From assembly GCA_963781955.1 (NCBI GenBank), contig CAWAHU010000002.1, positions 806,001-870,000 of the forward strand: a stretch of 64,000 nt of DNA, read 5' to 3'. The notes under the pieces were generated by a model that saw only the letters and a program-made list of their open reading frames with translations, was not told where the DNA came from and did no database searches. This document shows positions 8,333-16,922 of the stretch, piece after piece. How positions within the stretch are numbered: the stretch's first letter is position 1; every line of letters starts with the position of its first letter. The position numbers and the translations under genes were made by a program. The stretch is from Bog-473 sp963781955 (GTDB taxonomy: Bacteria > Actinomycetota > Acidimicrobiia > Acidimicrobiales > RAAP-2).

Positions 8333-9457
8333 CTATTGGATGCCCAGGATCTGCTTGGTCGACTGGGCGACAACCTTCTTCGGGAGCGGCTGGAAGGCGA
8401 CCTGCGAGAGGTACGACGAGGCCGAACCCTGCTTGGGGTTGATGGCCCACTCGAGCACCGAGCGGATGTTCTTGGCCGTCGACGAGGACGACTGCGAGTT
8501 CGACACGATGGCGTACTCGTAGTTGACGATCGGGTAGCCCCCCTTGGCCGCGCCGTAGATCATCGAGATCGTGCCGTTGGCCGGGGTCTTCTTCACGAAG
8601 TAGGCCGCCTCGGCCTGGATAGCCGAGGAGTTCGGCAGGACGTACTGGCCCTTGCCGTTCCCCAGCGCGGCGTAGTTCAGGCCGGCCTGGAGCACCTGCG
8701 TCTGGTAGCTGATGCCGATGTAGGCGACGCAGCCGACCGTGGCCTTGCAGCCCGACACCATGCCCGAGTTGCCGTTCTCGCCGAGGGCGCCCGGGGCGTT
8801 CGGCCACGGCACCGTGGTGTTGTAGCCGACCTTGGTGCCCCAGCCCGAGGGGTCGGCCTTGGACAGGTAGCTGGTGAACAAGAACGTGTCGCCGCTGCTG
8901 TCGGAGCGGTGCAGAGTCACGATCGGGGTGCTCGGCAGCGTGACGCCCGGGTTGGCGCTGGCGATCGCCGAGTTGTTCCACGTCGTGATCTGACCCTGGT
9001 AGATCTCCGAGAGCACCTTGCCGCTCAGCTTGAGGTGGGCGGTGACGCCTGGCACGTTGTAAGCGACCAGCTGGGCCGAGATGGTCAGGGGGATGTTCTT
9101 CAGGTGCGGGTTGGACTGCGACACGCTGGGCGACAGGTAGGCGTCGGATGCCCCGATGTCGATGGTGCCGTTCTCCGCCTCGGAGATGCCGGTGCCCGAC
9201 CCCGTGGCGGCGGTCTGGATCGTGCTATTGGAGTACTTCTCGTTGTACCCGCTGGCCCACAGGTTGAAGAGCGGGTAGAGCAGGGTGCTCCCGGTCTCCG
9301 TCACCTGGCCGCCGGCCGGCTTCTCGACGCCTCCCGAGGGCAGCTTGACCGAGGCCGACGCGGGCGAGGCCAACGCAACCGAGCCGAGGGTCAGCCCGGA
9401 CGCCGCCACGACGAACAGCCCCCGCTTGAGGCCTGCCGCGCGCATGGATGTTCTCAC
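8333..9457 (-). CDS. pstS: Phosphate-binding protein PstS
   Basis: PstS is the extracytoplasmic phosphate receptor. The 374-residue precursor has a Sec signal (about 36 residues ending ASPASA) rather than an obvious lipobox, which is unusual for a monoderm, where PstS is generally a lipoprotein. Mature sequence contains ETGSTLLYPLFNLWASGY, ATGSGTGISEAENGTIDIGA, LHRSDSSGDTFLFTSYL and GNSGM, the canonical phosphate-contact segments. The GTG start at 9457 is preceded by AGGAGAG at good spacing. It lies between pstB and pstC. Retention at the surface may depend on interaction with PstCA or on a thick envelope. Confidence 0.95.
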   Translation of the reverse strand: MRTSMRAAGLKRGLFVVAASGLTLGSVALASPASASVKLPSGGVEKPAGGQVTETGSTLLYPLFNLWASGYNEKYSNSTIQTAATGSGTGISEAENGTIDIGASDAYLSPSVSQSNPHLKNIPLTISAQLVAYNVPGVTAHLKLSGKVLSEIYQGQITTWNNSAIASANPGVTLPSTPIVTLHRSDSSGDTFLFTSYLSKADPSGWGTKVGYNTTVPWPNAPGALGENGNSGMVSGCKATVGCVAYIGISYQTQVLQAGLNYAALGNGKGQYVLPNSSAIQAEAAYFVKKTPANGTISMIYGAAKGGYPIVNYEYAIVSNSQSSSSTAKNIRSVLEWAINPKQGSASSYLSQVAFQPLPKKVVAQSTKQILGIQ

Positions 9458-9561
9458 AGGAATCTCTCCTTACTTGGTTTCTTCTGCTTGTTTGCTTTGG
9501 GGATTGGTGTCGATCTGCCGGCGTGGTGGACGGAGCGGATCCCTGTCGGGACCAGGCGCTC

Positions 9562-10413
9562 TTAGCCCATCCGTCCCGTGACGTACCGCTCGGTGTCGGG
9601 GTGCTTGGGGTTGTTGAAGAGATCGTCGGTCGACCCGTGCTCAGTGAGCTTGCCCTGGTAGAAGAAGATCGTCTGGTGCGAGACGCGCATGGCCTGGCCG
9701 AGGTTGTGCGTCACCACGATGAGGGTCAGGGCCGGCGTCAGTTTCTTGAGCAGCTCCTCGATCGCCTCGGTCGTGATCGGGTCCAGCGCCGACGTCGGCT
9801 CGTCGAGCAGGAGCACCTCGGGGCCGACGGCGAGCGCCCGGGCGAGGCAGAGCAGCTGTTGCTGGCCGCCCGAAAGGCGGAAGGGCGAGTCGTTGAGGCG
9901 GTCCTTGACGGCGTCCCAGAGGCCGACCTCGCGGAGGCGCTGCTCGCACACGACGTCGAGCTGCTTCCCCTTGGCGATCCGGTGGGCCTTCACCCCGGCC
10001 ACGACGTTGTCCTTGATGGACATCGGGAACGGGTTCGGCCGCTGGAAGAGCATGCCGATGCGCCTGCGCAGGGTCAGCAGGTCGACGCCCGGGTCCCACA
10101 GGCTCTCCTCGTCGAGCGTGACATCACCGAGGCGGGTGAAGCCGGGCACCCGGTCGTTCATCCGGTTCAAGGTGCGCAGGAACGTGGACTTGCCCGACCC
10201 GGTCGGCCCGATGAGCGCCGTGATGGACCCACGCTTCATCGAGACGTTGACGTCCTCGAGCACGGTGCGTCCCGAGAAGCCGAGCGTGAGCTTGAGCGAC
10301 TGCATCACGCACTCAGGCCGTGATGCGTCGGGATCGAGCGCCTCGAGCGCCTTGTCGACCGCGGATTGGGCCTCGGTCGTGAGGGGAGGGTGGGTGATCT
10401 CGCCTTCAGCCAC
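9562..10413 (-). CDS. pstB: Phosphate ABC transporter ATP-binding protein PstB
   Basis: PstB is the ATPase of the phosphate importer. The 283-residue product has Walker A GPTGSGKST, FLRTLNRMNDRVPGF typical of PstB, the ABC signature RLSGGQQQLLCLARALA, Walker B VLLLDEPTSALDP and the switch His in VVTHNLGQAMR. About 36 residues precede the usual PstB N-terminus (VMQSLKLTLGFSG). I chose GTG 10413 because a -10 box TACGGT lies 7 nt before it, directly after a PHO-box-like repeat, implying a leaderless mRNA. The alternative start near 10305 would give the usual length. It is the first gene of pstB-S-C-A, not last as in Escherichia coli. Confidence 0.93.
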   Translation of the reverse strand: MAEGEITHPPLTTEAQSAVDKALEALDPDASRPECVMQSLKLTLGFSGRTVLEDVNVSMKRGSITALIGPTGSGKSTFLRTLNRMNDRVPGFTRLGDVTLDEESLWDPGVDLLTLRRRIGMLFQRPNPFPMSIKDNVVAGVKAHRIAKGKQLDVVCEQRLREVGLWDAVKDRLNDSPFRLSGGQQQLLCLARALAVGPEVLLLDEPTSALDPITTEAIEELLKKLTPALTLIVVTHNLGQAMRVSHQTIFFYQGKLTEHGSTDDLFNNPKHPDTERYVTGRMG

Positions 10414-10420
10414 GACAAGG

Positions 10421-10475
10421 ACCGTAGCCAGGCCAGATGAACGGTCGGCAACAGGAGTGCAATCTGCGAGTGAAC
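10421..10475 (-). promoter_or_regulatory. PHO-box-like repeats and -10 box of the pst operon
   Basis: On the minus strand GTTCACTCGCA (10475-10465) and GTTCATCTGGC (10442-10432) are 33 bp apart, i.e. three 11-bp turns, with two weaker 11-mers between them. Streptomyces PhoP recognises 11-bp direct repeats resembling GTTCACC. A -10 box TACGGT (10426-10421) follows and lies 7 nt from the pstB GTG. The sequence is observed; binding by a PhoP-type regulator and phosphate-starvation induction are inferred. Confidence 0.55.
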
Positions 10476-10493
10476 GTTTCTGACTGTTCGGTT

Positions 10494-11420
10494 TTACGGC
10501 CGGAGTGCGTCCCCGAAGGACGTGTCGGGGCGGCCCGAGAGGGGGGCGTTCCGGGCCATGGCCTCGTGGTGGGCGGCCGCGATGGCGGTCACGATGCCGG
10601 GCGCCAGGGCGATCACGACGACGTCGGCCACGGCGGCCGGGATCGACAGGGCGAGGGCTGTCCCGCTCGAGAACGGGGCGGCGAAGGAAACCGAGGCGCC
10701 GAGCACGAGTGACGCCAGCCAGGCGATCCACCACTGCAGCACCCGGAGGCGGTGCGGGTCCTGTGGGGGGAGGCAGTCGCGCACGGCGAGAAACGGCATC
10801 CAGAGGTTGACGATCGGAACGAACCAGCAGCCGACCCCCCACGCCGGCGACATACCCGAGGGGATGCCCAGCGCCCGTCCGGCGGAGGCCGCCCGGTGCT
10901 GCCAGATCAGCGCCGTGACCGCGCCGGCGACGAACACCAACGTGACAATGAGGTTGGCCGGCGTGACCGTGCTCGGGCCGGTGTACGCGGGCGGGGTGAT
11001 GTGGTGCTGGGCGTCATGCCAGATGACCCGGAACTGCCGGCCGAAGGCCAGTAGCCGGTCCTCGTTGAACCGCGTGATCACCAGGTTGGCGATGGCGCAG
11101 GCCGCGGGCACGGCCACGGCGATGCGCCCGACGCGGACCATGCGCAACTCGGCGTCGACCTGGCTGCCGATGTTGAACATGCTGAGCCGCTCCGACGCCA
11201 CGGCCCAGGGAGCCACCTCAGCCGCCTGCCCCATCGGGGGCGGAGGCGCCGTCGTCCACGGTGGTGGTGGCGCCGCGGTCCACGGCGGCGGTGGCGGCTG
11301 CTCCGGCAGGACGGTGGCCTCGGTCCACGCGTAGCCGTCCCACCAGCGCTGCCCCGGGCCGCCGGCGGGGTCGGGGTACCAGCCGGGGGGTGCGCCGGGA
11401 TACCCGGTGTGCTCGGTCAC
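10494..11420 (-). CDS. DUF2510/DUF4328 membrane protein
   Basis: The 308-residue protein starts with a short actinobacterial DUF2510-type motif (PPGWYPDPAGGPGQRWWDGY), then a Pro-rich linker with repeated PPPPWT segments. A DUF4328 membrane domain with about five hydrophobic segments follows; it includes HRAASAGRALGIPSGMSPAW and GVGCWFVPIVNLWMP, typical of that family. The GTG at 11420 is preceded by GGATGAGG and was chosen over an in-frame ATG 39 nt upstream, because the DUF2510 motif then sits at the N-terminus. Function of the family is unknown; an envelope role is a guess. It is upstream of pstB on the same strand but separated by the pst promoter. Confidence 0.8.
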   Translation of the reverse strand: MTEHTGYPGAPPGWYPDPAGGPGQRWWDGYAWTEATVLPEQPPPPPWTAAPPPPWTTAPPPPMGQAAEVAPWAVASERLSMFNIGSQVDAELRMVRVGRIAVAVPAACAIANLVITRFNEDRLLAFGRQFRVIWHDAQHHITPPAYTGPSTVTPANLIVTLVFVAGAVTALIWQHRAASAGRALGIPSGMSPAWGVGCWFVPIVNLWMPFLAVRDCLPPQDPHRLRVLQWWIAWLASLVLGASVSFAAPFSSGTALALSIPAAVADVVVIALAPGIVTAIAAAHHEAMARNAPLSGRPDTSFGDALRP

Positions 11421-11581
11421 TCCCTCATCCTGCCAAAGGCGCTCACGCCAACCGGACACTCCTGGTCATTCCCGCGCGCTCTCGGGCAGTTCCCCGGAGA
11501 ACGCGGGCACAATTTGCGGGTGCGACGCGCCGCCCCGTGGCGCCTGCTCGGCCTGTCACCCGTAGGCGGCCCGGCGGCCAG

Positions 11582-11630
11582 ATCCCGAACGTCAGCCCCC
11601 GAACGTCAGCCCCGAAAGTCAGATCCCGAC
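11582..11630 (-). repeat. 13-14 bp tandem repeat across the chrA stop codon
   Basis: Three adjacent units on the plus strand, 11582-11595 (14 bp), 11596-11609 (14 bp) and 11610-11622 (13 bp), share the core CCCGAACGTCAG, with a partial fourth at 11623-11630. The chrA stop (minus-strand TGA at 11621-11619) lies in the third unit, and each further unit carries another TGA on the chrA strand. The repeats are therefore mostly 3' untranslated sequence. Confidence 0.8.
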
Positions 11631-12839
11631 CGGGAGCCCGAGTCCGGCGCCGATCGCCCCGACGACGCCGGCGACGACGAGTGTGAGCACCACGCTGCGG
11701 CGCAGGCCCACCACCACGACCGGTGCAGCTCCGAGGATCACCACTTGCCACCACTGGGTGATGGCGAGAGCCAGGGGGATGGCCGAGCCGGCGATGGCGC
11801 CGATCGCGGCCGGACCCGCCCCGCCCAAGAACGACTGCGCCAGCCGGTTGGTGCGCAGGGCGCCGAAGTGCCGGCTGAGGATGAGGATGAACGCGAACGA
11901 CGGCGCGAGGGCCAGCGCAGCCGCCAACAGCGCGCCACCCACGCCGGCGGCCGCATCGCCGACGACTGAGACGGTCTGCACCACCGGGCCGGGTGTGACT
12001 TGTCCCAGGGCGACGGCGTTGAGGAACTGGGCGTTCGTCATCCAGTGGTAGCGGTGGACGGCATCGGCCTGCATCAGCGGGATGATCACAAAGCCCCCAC
12101 CGAACGAGAGCGCCCCGACCTTGAGGGCGACCCAGCTCAGCGCACCCAGGCCACCCGTGACGACGACGCCGAGCGGCACGGCCACCACGGCCTGCAGACG
12201 CGTCGGTGGCCGCAGCGCACCGCTCACCAATGACTCGATCAGCCCGCAGGCCACGAGCACGAGTACGAGGTACGGGCCCACGGTCGCCGCCGCCACGGCT
12301 CCGCTCAGCGCGTAGACGACCCAACGTGTCCGGCGGGCCACCGCTCCGCCGGCCCGGCGCCAGCTAGCGGGGACCAACCCGATGGCGGCGTTGAGGGCCA
12401 CTGCGGCCACCGCTGCGCCGGCGCCGAGGGCGGCCCCCTTCACCCACACGGGCGGGTTGGAGGCCAGGAACAGGATCGAGAGGGCGATGATCAATATGAG
12501 GCCCGGGACGATGAAGCAGGCACCGCCCACCAGCGCGCCGCGCACGCCGCGCAATCTCCAGGCGCAGAAGATGGCCAGCTGCGTCGATGCCGGTCCGGGG
12601 AGCAGGTTGGTGGTGGCGATGGCGTCCTCGAACTCGGCCTCGTCGATCCAGGCCTCCCGTTCGACGACCAGCCGGCGAAACATGGCGATGTGGGTGGGTG
12701 GCCCCCCGAAGCCCGTGCAGCCGATTCGGCCCCACTGCGTGGCCACGGTGGTCAACGAGACGTCGGGCCGGGAGTCAGGGGTCGGCTCGGGCACCGCATC
12801 GTCGGGCAGCGCGTCGTCGGGCACCGCGTCGTCAGGCAC
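11619..12839 (-). CDS. chrA: Chromate transporter family protein (ChrA)
   Basis: This 406-residue protein is a two-domain (long-chain) CHR transporter. Each half carries a version of the family motif: FGGPPTHIAMFRRLVVE with LLPGPASTQLA in the N-half, and FGGGFVIIPLMQADAV with ALGQVTPGPVVQTV in the C-half. About ten membrane spans are expected. The family exports chromate, or moves related anions, in exchange with other ions. The first 30 residues include three near-identical 5-residue blocks (PDDAVPDDALPDDAVP) encoded by 15-bp repeats. Several in-frame GTGs there make the start uncertain; I used the one at 12839. A short repeat straddles its stop codon. Confidence 0.88.
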   Translation of the reverse strand: MPDDAVPDDALPDDAVPEPTPDSRPDVSLTTVATQWGRIGCTGFGGPPTHIAMFRRLVVEREAWIDEAEFEDAIATTNLLPGPASTQLAIFCAWRLRGVRGALVGGACFIVPGLILIIALSILFLASNPPVWVKGAALGAGAAVAAVALNAAIGLVPASWRRAGGAVARRTRWVVYALSGAVAAATVGPYLVLVLVACGLIESLVSGALRPPTRLQAVVAVPLGVVVTGGLGALSWVALKVGALSFGGGFVIIPLMQADAVHRYHWMTNAQFLNAVALGQVTPGPVVQTVSVVGDAAAGVGGALLAAALALAPSFAFILILSRHFGALRTNRLAQSFLGGAGPAAIGAIAGSAIPLALAITQWWQVVILGAAPVVVVGLRRSVVLTLVVAGVVGAIGAGLGLPVGI

Positions 12840-12874
12840 CGGTCCATGTTCGCGTGGTCCGGACGCCTGTGGTC

Positions 12875-12908
12875 GGAGTCCCGCCGCGACAAGGAGTCCC
12901 GTCGCTAC
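12875..12908 (-). repeat. Imperfect 16-bp direct repeat at the stop codon of the 12905-13765 gene
   Basis: The plus-strand 16-mers at 12875-12890 and 12893-12908 agree at 14 of 16 positions with an 18-bp offset (GGAGTCCCG[CT]CGC[GT]AC). The gene's stop codon (12907-12905) lies in the second copy as written, i.e. the copy nearest the gene. This matches the pattern seen after chrA, phoU and others. Confidence 0.6.
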
Positions 12909-13765
12909 AACAGCACCGGCGCCATCTCCTCGAGCGCCGCGATGTGTGCGTCGGTGCTTTGCAGCCCGGCGTGCATGGTGTTCAGCGACAGATGGCTCGC
13001 CCCGGCGTCGCGCCATCGCCGCGTGTGCTCGGCGATGGCGTCGTGGTCGCGGACGCTGTACTCGAGCCGCCCCTCGAACTGGAAACCCGACATGTCACGC
13101 CCAGCCTCAGCCGCTCCTTCGTGGACGATCTCGAGTGCCTCTTCGAGGCCGCCGTGCGGCCGCGACATCGGGAACCACCCGTCGGCCACCCGCCCGACGC
13201 GCCGCAGGGCCGGGGGGGCAAACGCCCCGAGCCAGATCGGGATGGGCCGCTGCACGGGCAACGGGTGGATGCCGGCAGCCATGATGCGGTGGAAGCGGCC
13301 CTCGAGCGTGACGCTCCTGGTGGTCCACAGCGCCCGCAACACGGCAATCTGCTCTTCGAGGATGGCGGCACGCTGGTCGAAGGGCACCCCGAGCGCGTCG
13401 TACTCCAATTTGTTCCACCCGATGCCGAGCCCCAGCCGGAGGCGCCCGCCGCAGAGGATGTCGACCTCGGCCGCCTGCTTCGCCAGCAATGCCGTCTGGC
13501 GTTGGGGGCCGATGAGGATGGAGGTGGCGAAGGCCAGGTTGGTGCACCCAGCCAGGTAGGCGAAGACCGTCAGGGGTTCGCGGAACGGGTCGTCGATGTC
13601 GTAGGGGCCGCCGAGGTCGCCCAGCACGTCGGTGTCACCCCCGAGCACATGGTCGTAGGCGGCCAGGTGGCCGTAACCGAGGTCCTCGACGGCCTGGCCG
13701 ACGGCACGGACCGCGCCGTGGTCGCCGCCGACCTCGGTCTGGGGGAAGATGACGCCGATCTCCAT
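12905..13765 (-). CDS. LLM class (F420-dependent-type) oxidoreductase
   Basis: The 286-residue protein has the luciferase-like TIM-barrel fold. Marks include MEIGVIFPQTEVGGDHGAVR, HLAAYDHVLGG near residue 40, ATSILIGPQRQTALLAKQAA and SGGRLRLGLGIGWNKLEY-like sequence (here CGGRLRLGLGIGWNKLEYDA). Many actinobacterial members use coenzyme F420 rather than FMN, so F420 use is plausible but unproven. It is upstream of chrA on the same strand and is divergent from a second LLM gene at 14044, separated by 278 bp that contain a strong inverted repeat. Substrate unknown. Confidence 0.88.
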   Translation of the reverse strand: MEIGVIFPQTEVGGDHGAVRAVGQAVEDLGYGHLAAYDHVLGGDTDVLGDLGGPYDIDDPFREPLTVFAYLAGCTNLAFATSILIGPQRQTALLAKQAAEVDILCGGRLRLGLGIGWNKLEYDALGVPFDQRAAILEEQIAVLRALWTTRSVTLEGRFHRIMAAGIHPLPVQRPIPIWLGAFAPPALRRVGRVADGWFPMSRPHGGLEEALEIVHEGAAEAGRDMSGFQFEGRLEYSVRDHDAIAEHTRRWRDAGASHLSLNTMHAGLQSTDAHIAALEEMAPVLL

Positions 13766-13919
13766 GGGCCCAGTCTGCCTCGGTCGGAGGGCGCGGCCCG
13801 GCCCGCCGGTGGCGCCCGCCGGCAGAGACGCTTACGGACGTGGCCGCTCGGAGGCCCACACGGAGAGGAGGGTCCCCGCAGACGCTTCGGGCGTATGCGC
13901 AGGCTCGGGGGACTTGTCT

Positions 13920-13960
13920 CGCGCCGTATAGGCGCGCCGCCGAGTCGCGTATACGGCGCG
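13920..13960. repeat. Inverted repeat between divergent LLM oxidoreductase genes
   Basis: Arms CGCGCCGTATA (13920-13930) and TATACGGCGCG (13950-13960) are perfect 11-bp inverted repeats with a 19-bp spacer, which itself contains the palindrome GGCGCGCC. The TATA cores stand out in otherwise very GC-rich DNA. The element lies 83 bp upstream of the plus-strand LLM ATG and 154 bp upstream of the minus-strand one, a natural place for an operator. No regulator gene is adjacent. It could alternatively be a transcript hairpin. Confidence 0.7.
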
Positions 13961-14043
13961 CACCAGTTCCTCCGACGCGGCCTCCTCGCCCGGGCGCGCA
14001 GTGCCCGGGGCGCCGGGGGAGCCCGGCCGCTACCTTGGCCACG

Positions 14044-14973
14044 ATGAACTTCCGCATCTTCACCGAACCCCAGTTCGGCGCCACGTACGACCAGCAAGTC
14101 ACTCTGGCCAAGGCGGCGGAGGCGGCGGGCTTCGACGCCTACTTCCGCTCGGACCACTTCCTCACCTTCCACGGCGAGGGATTGCCCGGGCCGACGGACT
14201 CGTGGATCACGCTCGGTGCGATCGCCCGGGAGACCCAGCGGATCCGGTTGGGCACGCTCCTCACTTCCGCCACGTTCCGTCTGCCCGGGATGCTCGCCAT
14301 CCAGGTCGCACAGGCGGACGTCATGAGCGGCGGCCGCGTCGAACTCGGGCTCGGGGCCGGATGGCACGACGGTGAGCACACGGCCTACGGCGTGCCCTTC
14401 CCACCCCTGGGGGAGCGCTTCGAGCGCCTCGAGGAGCAGTTCGCCATCGTCAAGGGGCTGTGGGAGACGCCGGTGGGGTCGACCTTCGACTTCCACGGCC
14501 GCCACTATGAGCTCGAGGGAAGCCCGGCGCTGCCCAAGCCGGTGCAGCGGCCGCACCCGCCGCTCATCGCAGGAGGATTCGGGCCGAAGAGGACGCCGCG
14601 CCTCGCCGCGGCCTACGCCGACGAGTACAACGTCCCCTTCGGCTCGGTGACCGACACCGAGGCCCAATTCGCCCGGGTGCGGGCCGCGTGCGAGGACCGG
14701 GGCCGCGACCCGGGCTCGTTGCGGTACTCGGCCGCACAGACGGTCTGCTGCGGTGCTGACGAGTCCGAGGTGCAACGGCGCGCCGCCGCCATCGGGCGCA
14801 AGGCCGACGAGCTGCGAGTCAACGGCATCGCCGGGACTCCCGCCGAGGTCGTCACCAAGGTGGCAGCGCTCGCCGCTGCCGGCGCCGAGACGATCTATCT
14901 CCAGGTGCTCGACTTCGACGACCTCGACCACCTCGCGCTGCTGGCGGCCGATGTCCTCCCGCACCTGTCCTGA
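14044..14973 (+). CDS. LLM class (F420-dependent-type) oxidoreductase
   Basis: The 309-residue protein is a second luciferase-like monooxygenase-fold enzyme. It has YFRSDHFLTFHGEGLPGP near residue 35-55, RIRLGTLLTSATFRLPGMLA, SGGRVELGLGAGWHDGEH and PHPPLIAGGFGPKRTPRLAA. The SDHF and GxGAGW elements are typical of F420-dependent actinobacterial members; cofactor is inferred. A -10 box TACCTT (14031-14036) is 7 nt before the ATG with no Shine-Dalgarno, suggesting a leaderless mRNA. It is divergent from the LLM gene at 12905-13765 and may share the inverted-repeat operator between them. Confidence 0.9.
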   Translation: MNFRIFTEPQFGATYDQQVTLAKAAEAAGFDAYFRSDHFLTFHGEGLPGPTDSWITLGAIARETQRIRLGTLLTSATFRLPGMLAIQVAQADVMSGGRVELGLGAGWHDGEHTAYGVPFPPLGERFERLEEQFAIVKGLWETPVGSTFDFHGRHYELEGSPALPKPVQRPHPPLIAGGFGPKRTPRLAAAYADEYNVPFGSVTDTEAQFARVRAACEDRGRDPGSLRYSAAQTVCCGADESEVQRRAAAIGRKADELRVNGIAGTPAEVVTKVAALAAAGAETIYLQVLDFDDLDHLALLAADVLPHLS

Positions 14974-15087
14974 GCAGGGTCGGCCACCCCCGGCCCGCAC
15001 GCCCACCCTCCCCGTTACGCTTGAGCCCGGTCGGGGAGGGGTCGGGCCCCGGTCCGGGGCGGAACCGGATGGCGAGGGGAGGACGAG

Positions 15088-16854
15088 ATGACCATCGCGA
15101 GCCGTGGAGCGGTCCCGCCGGCGAGTGGCGCCGCGGGGCCGGCGGGTGCGGCCGGCGTGCCCTCACCAGCCGAGGCAGCGGCGCTCGACGCGGTGGTCCA
15201 CGAGGTAGCCGACCACGCCGGCCTTTGGGCCCGCACCGGTGCGGCCGCCCGGGCCGGCCTCCTCCAGGAGGTGATCGCGGCCACCATGTCGGCCCAGGAC
15301 GACTGGCTGGCCGCCGCCTGTGAGGCCAAGGGCCTGAAGCCCGGCAGCACGGAGGCGGGCGAGGAGCTCTTCGCCGGGCTGGGCACCTTCGTCCGCATGG
15401 CCAGACTCTTCCGTGACGCCCTGCGCGACATCGCGAAGGACGGCAAGCCTGCATTCCCCGGACCGGTGCGTCAGGCGCCCGACGGTCGCCTTCGGGTCCA
15501 GGTCTTCCCCGACGGCGCCTTCGATCGCATCACGTTCGCCCAGACCACCGCCGAGGTCTGGATGCAGCCTGGCGTCACCCGCGACTCGATCGTCCCCGAG
15601 CAGGCCGCCGCCTACGTCGATCCGCTGGCGCACGCGGGCACGGCGCTCGTCCTCGCCGCCGGCAACGTGGCGTCGCTCGGCCCACGTGACGCGCTCTCGA
15701 AGCTGTTCGCCGAGGGCAAAGTCGTCGTGATGAAGGCCAACCCGGTCAACGAGTATCTCGTCCCGCACTGGAACCGCGCCCTGGCACCGCTCGTCGACGC
15801 CGGCGTGCTCCGGATCGTGCGTGGTGACGCCGCGCTCGGGCAGTTCCTGACCGCGCACGACCGCATCGACGAGGTGCACATCACGGGGTCGGACAAGACC
15901 CACGACGCGGTCGTGTTCGGCACCGGGGAGGATGGGGCGCGTCGCAAGGCGGCCGACGAGCCACTGCTCGACAAGCCGGTCACCGCCGAGCTGGGCAACG
16001 TTTCGCCGGTGATCGTGGTGCCGGGCAGGTGGTCCATCGGCGAGCTGCGCTACCAGGCGGAGCACGTCGCCACCATGTTGGTGAACAACGCCGGGTTCAA
16101 CTGCATCGCGGCCCGGGTGGTCGTGACGCATGCGCAATGGCCCCAGCGCGACGCGTTCCTCGGGGCCCTGACACAGACGTTGGCCGAGGTCCGAACCCGG
16201 CGCGCCTACTACCCCGGCGCCCACGACCGCCACGACGCCTTCGTGGCCGCCCACCCCGAGGCCGAGGAGCTCGGGACGGGTCCCGAGGACGCCCTGCCGT
16301 GGACGTTCATCAGGGGCGTCCCCCCGGGTCTCCTCGACGACATCTGCTTCAACGTGGAGTCGTTCTGCGGCGAGGTCGCCGAGACGGCGCTCAGCGCCCC
16401 CGACCCGGCCGCCTTCGTCGACGCCGCCACCGCCTTCTGCAACGAGGTGGTCTGGGGCACCCTCGGTGCCACCGTCATCGTGAGCCCGGCCTCCACCAAG
16501 GACCCGGGAGTGGCCGCCGCCGTCGAGCGGGCCGTGGCCGACCTGCGCTACGGCTCCATCGGGGTGAATCTGTGGCACGGGCTTTCCTTCGCCATGGGCT
16601 CGACCACGTGGGGTGCCTACCCGGGGCACCCGCGCACCGACATCCAGTCGGGGACCGGTGTGGTAGGGAACGCGTTCATGTTCGGCCGCACGCAGAAGTC
16701 CGTCGTGCGGGGCCCGTTCCGCTCGCGGCCCAAGCCTCCGTGGTTCGCCACGGCGAGCGACGGCTACGACGTCATGCGACGCTTCGTCGCCTTCGAAGCT
16801 GAGCCGTCAGCGGCCAAGATCCCCGGCCTGCTGCTCGCCGCAATGCGGAGCTGA
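15088..16854 (+). CDS. Aldehyde dehydrogenase superfamily protein
   Basis: This 588-residue enzyme belongs to the aldehyde dehydrogenase superfamily, longer than the usual 480-500 residues because of an extended N-terminus and linker segments. It has KVVVMKANPVNEYLVPHWN in the cofactor region, EVHITGSDKTHDAVVFG, the general-base region PVTAELGNVSPVIVVPG and the catalytic-Cys segment MLVNNAGFNCIAARVVV. A GGGGAGGACGAG Shine-Dalgarno precedes the ATG, and a -10 box TACGCT is at 15016-15021. Substrate is unknown; long-chain or CoA-linked acyl reductases in the superfamily are possible. The stop codon is followed by two further copies of a 15-bp unit. Confidence 0.85.
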   Translation: MTIASRGAVPPASGAAGPAGAAGVPSPAEAAALDAVVHEVADHAGLWARTGAAARAGLLQEVIAATMSAQDDWLAAACEAKGLKPGSTEAGEELFAGLGTFVRMARLFRDALRDIAKDGKPAFPGPVRQAPDGRLRVQVFPDGAFDRITFAQTTAEVWMQPGVTRDSIVPEQAAAYVDPLAHAGTALVLAAGNVASLGPRDALSKLFAEGKVVVMKANPVNEYLVPHWNRALAPLVDAGVLRIVRGDAALGQFLTAHDRIDEVHITGSDKTHDAVVFGTGEDGARRKAADEPLLDKPVTAELGNVSPVIVVPGRWSIGELRYQAEHVATMLVNNAGFNCIAARVVVTHAQWPQRDAFLGALTQTLAEVRTRRAYYPGAHDRHDAFVAAHPEAEELGTGPEDALPWTFIRGVPPGLLDDICFNVESFCGEVAETALSAPDPAAFVDAATAFCNEVVWGTLGATVIVSPASTKDPGVAAAVERAVADLRYGSIGVNLWHGLSFAMGSTTWGAYPGHPRTDIQSGTGVVGNAFMFGRTQKSVVRGPFRSRPKPPWFATASDGYDVMRRFVAFEAEPSAAKIPGLLLAAMRS

Positions 16855-16883
16855 GGCCTGCGGAGCCGAGGCATGCGGAGCTG
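16844..16883 (+). repeat. 15-bp repeat across the aldehyde dehydrogenase stop codon
   Basis: Units beginning TGCGGAGC at 16844, 16859 and 16874 are spaced 15 bp apart (TGCGGAGCTGAGGCC, TGCGGAGCCGAGGCA, then TGCGGAGCTGAACGCC). The stop codon TGA (16852-16854) is in the first unit, and the third unit contains TGA again. Only the first unit is partly coding. Confidence 0.75.
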
Positions 16884-16922
16884 AACGCCGCCACCGTCAG
16901 GGACCGGCGAGGGGCAACTGCG

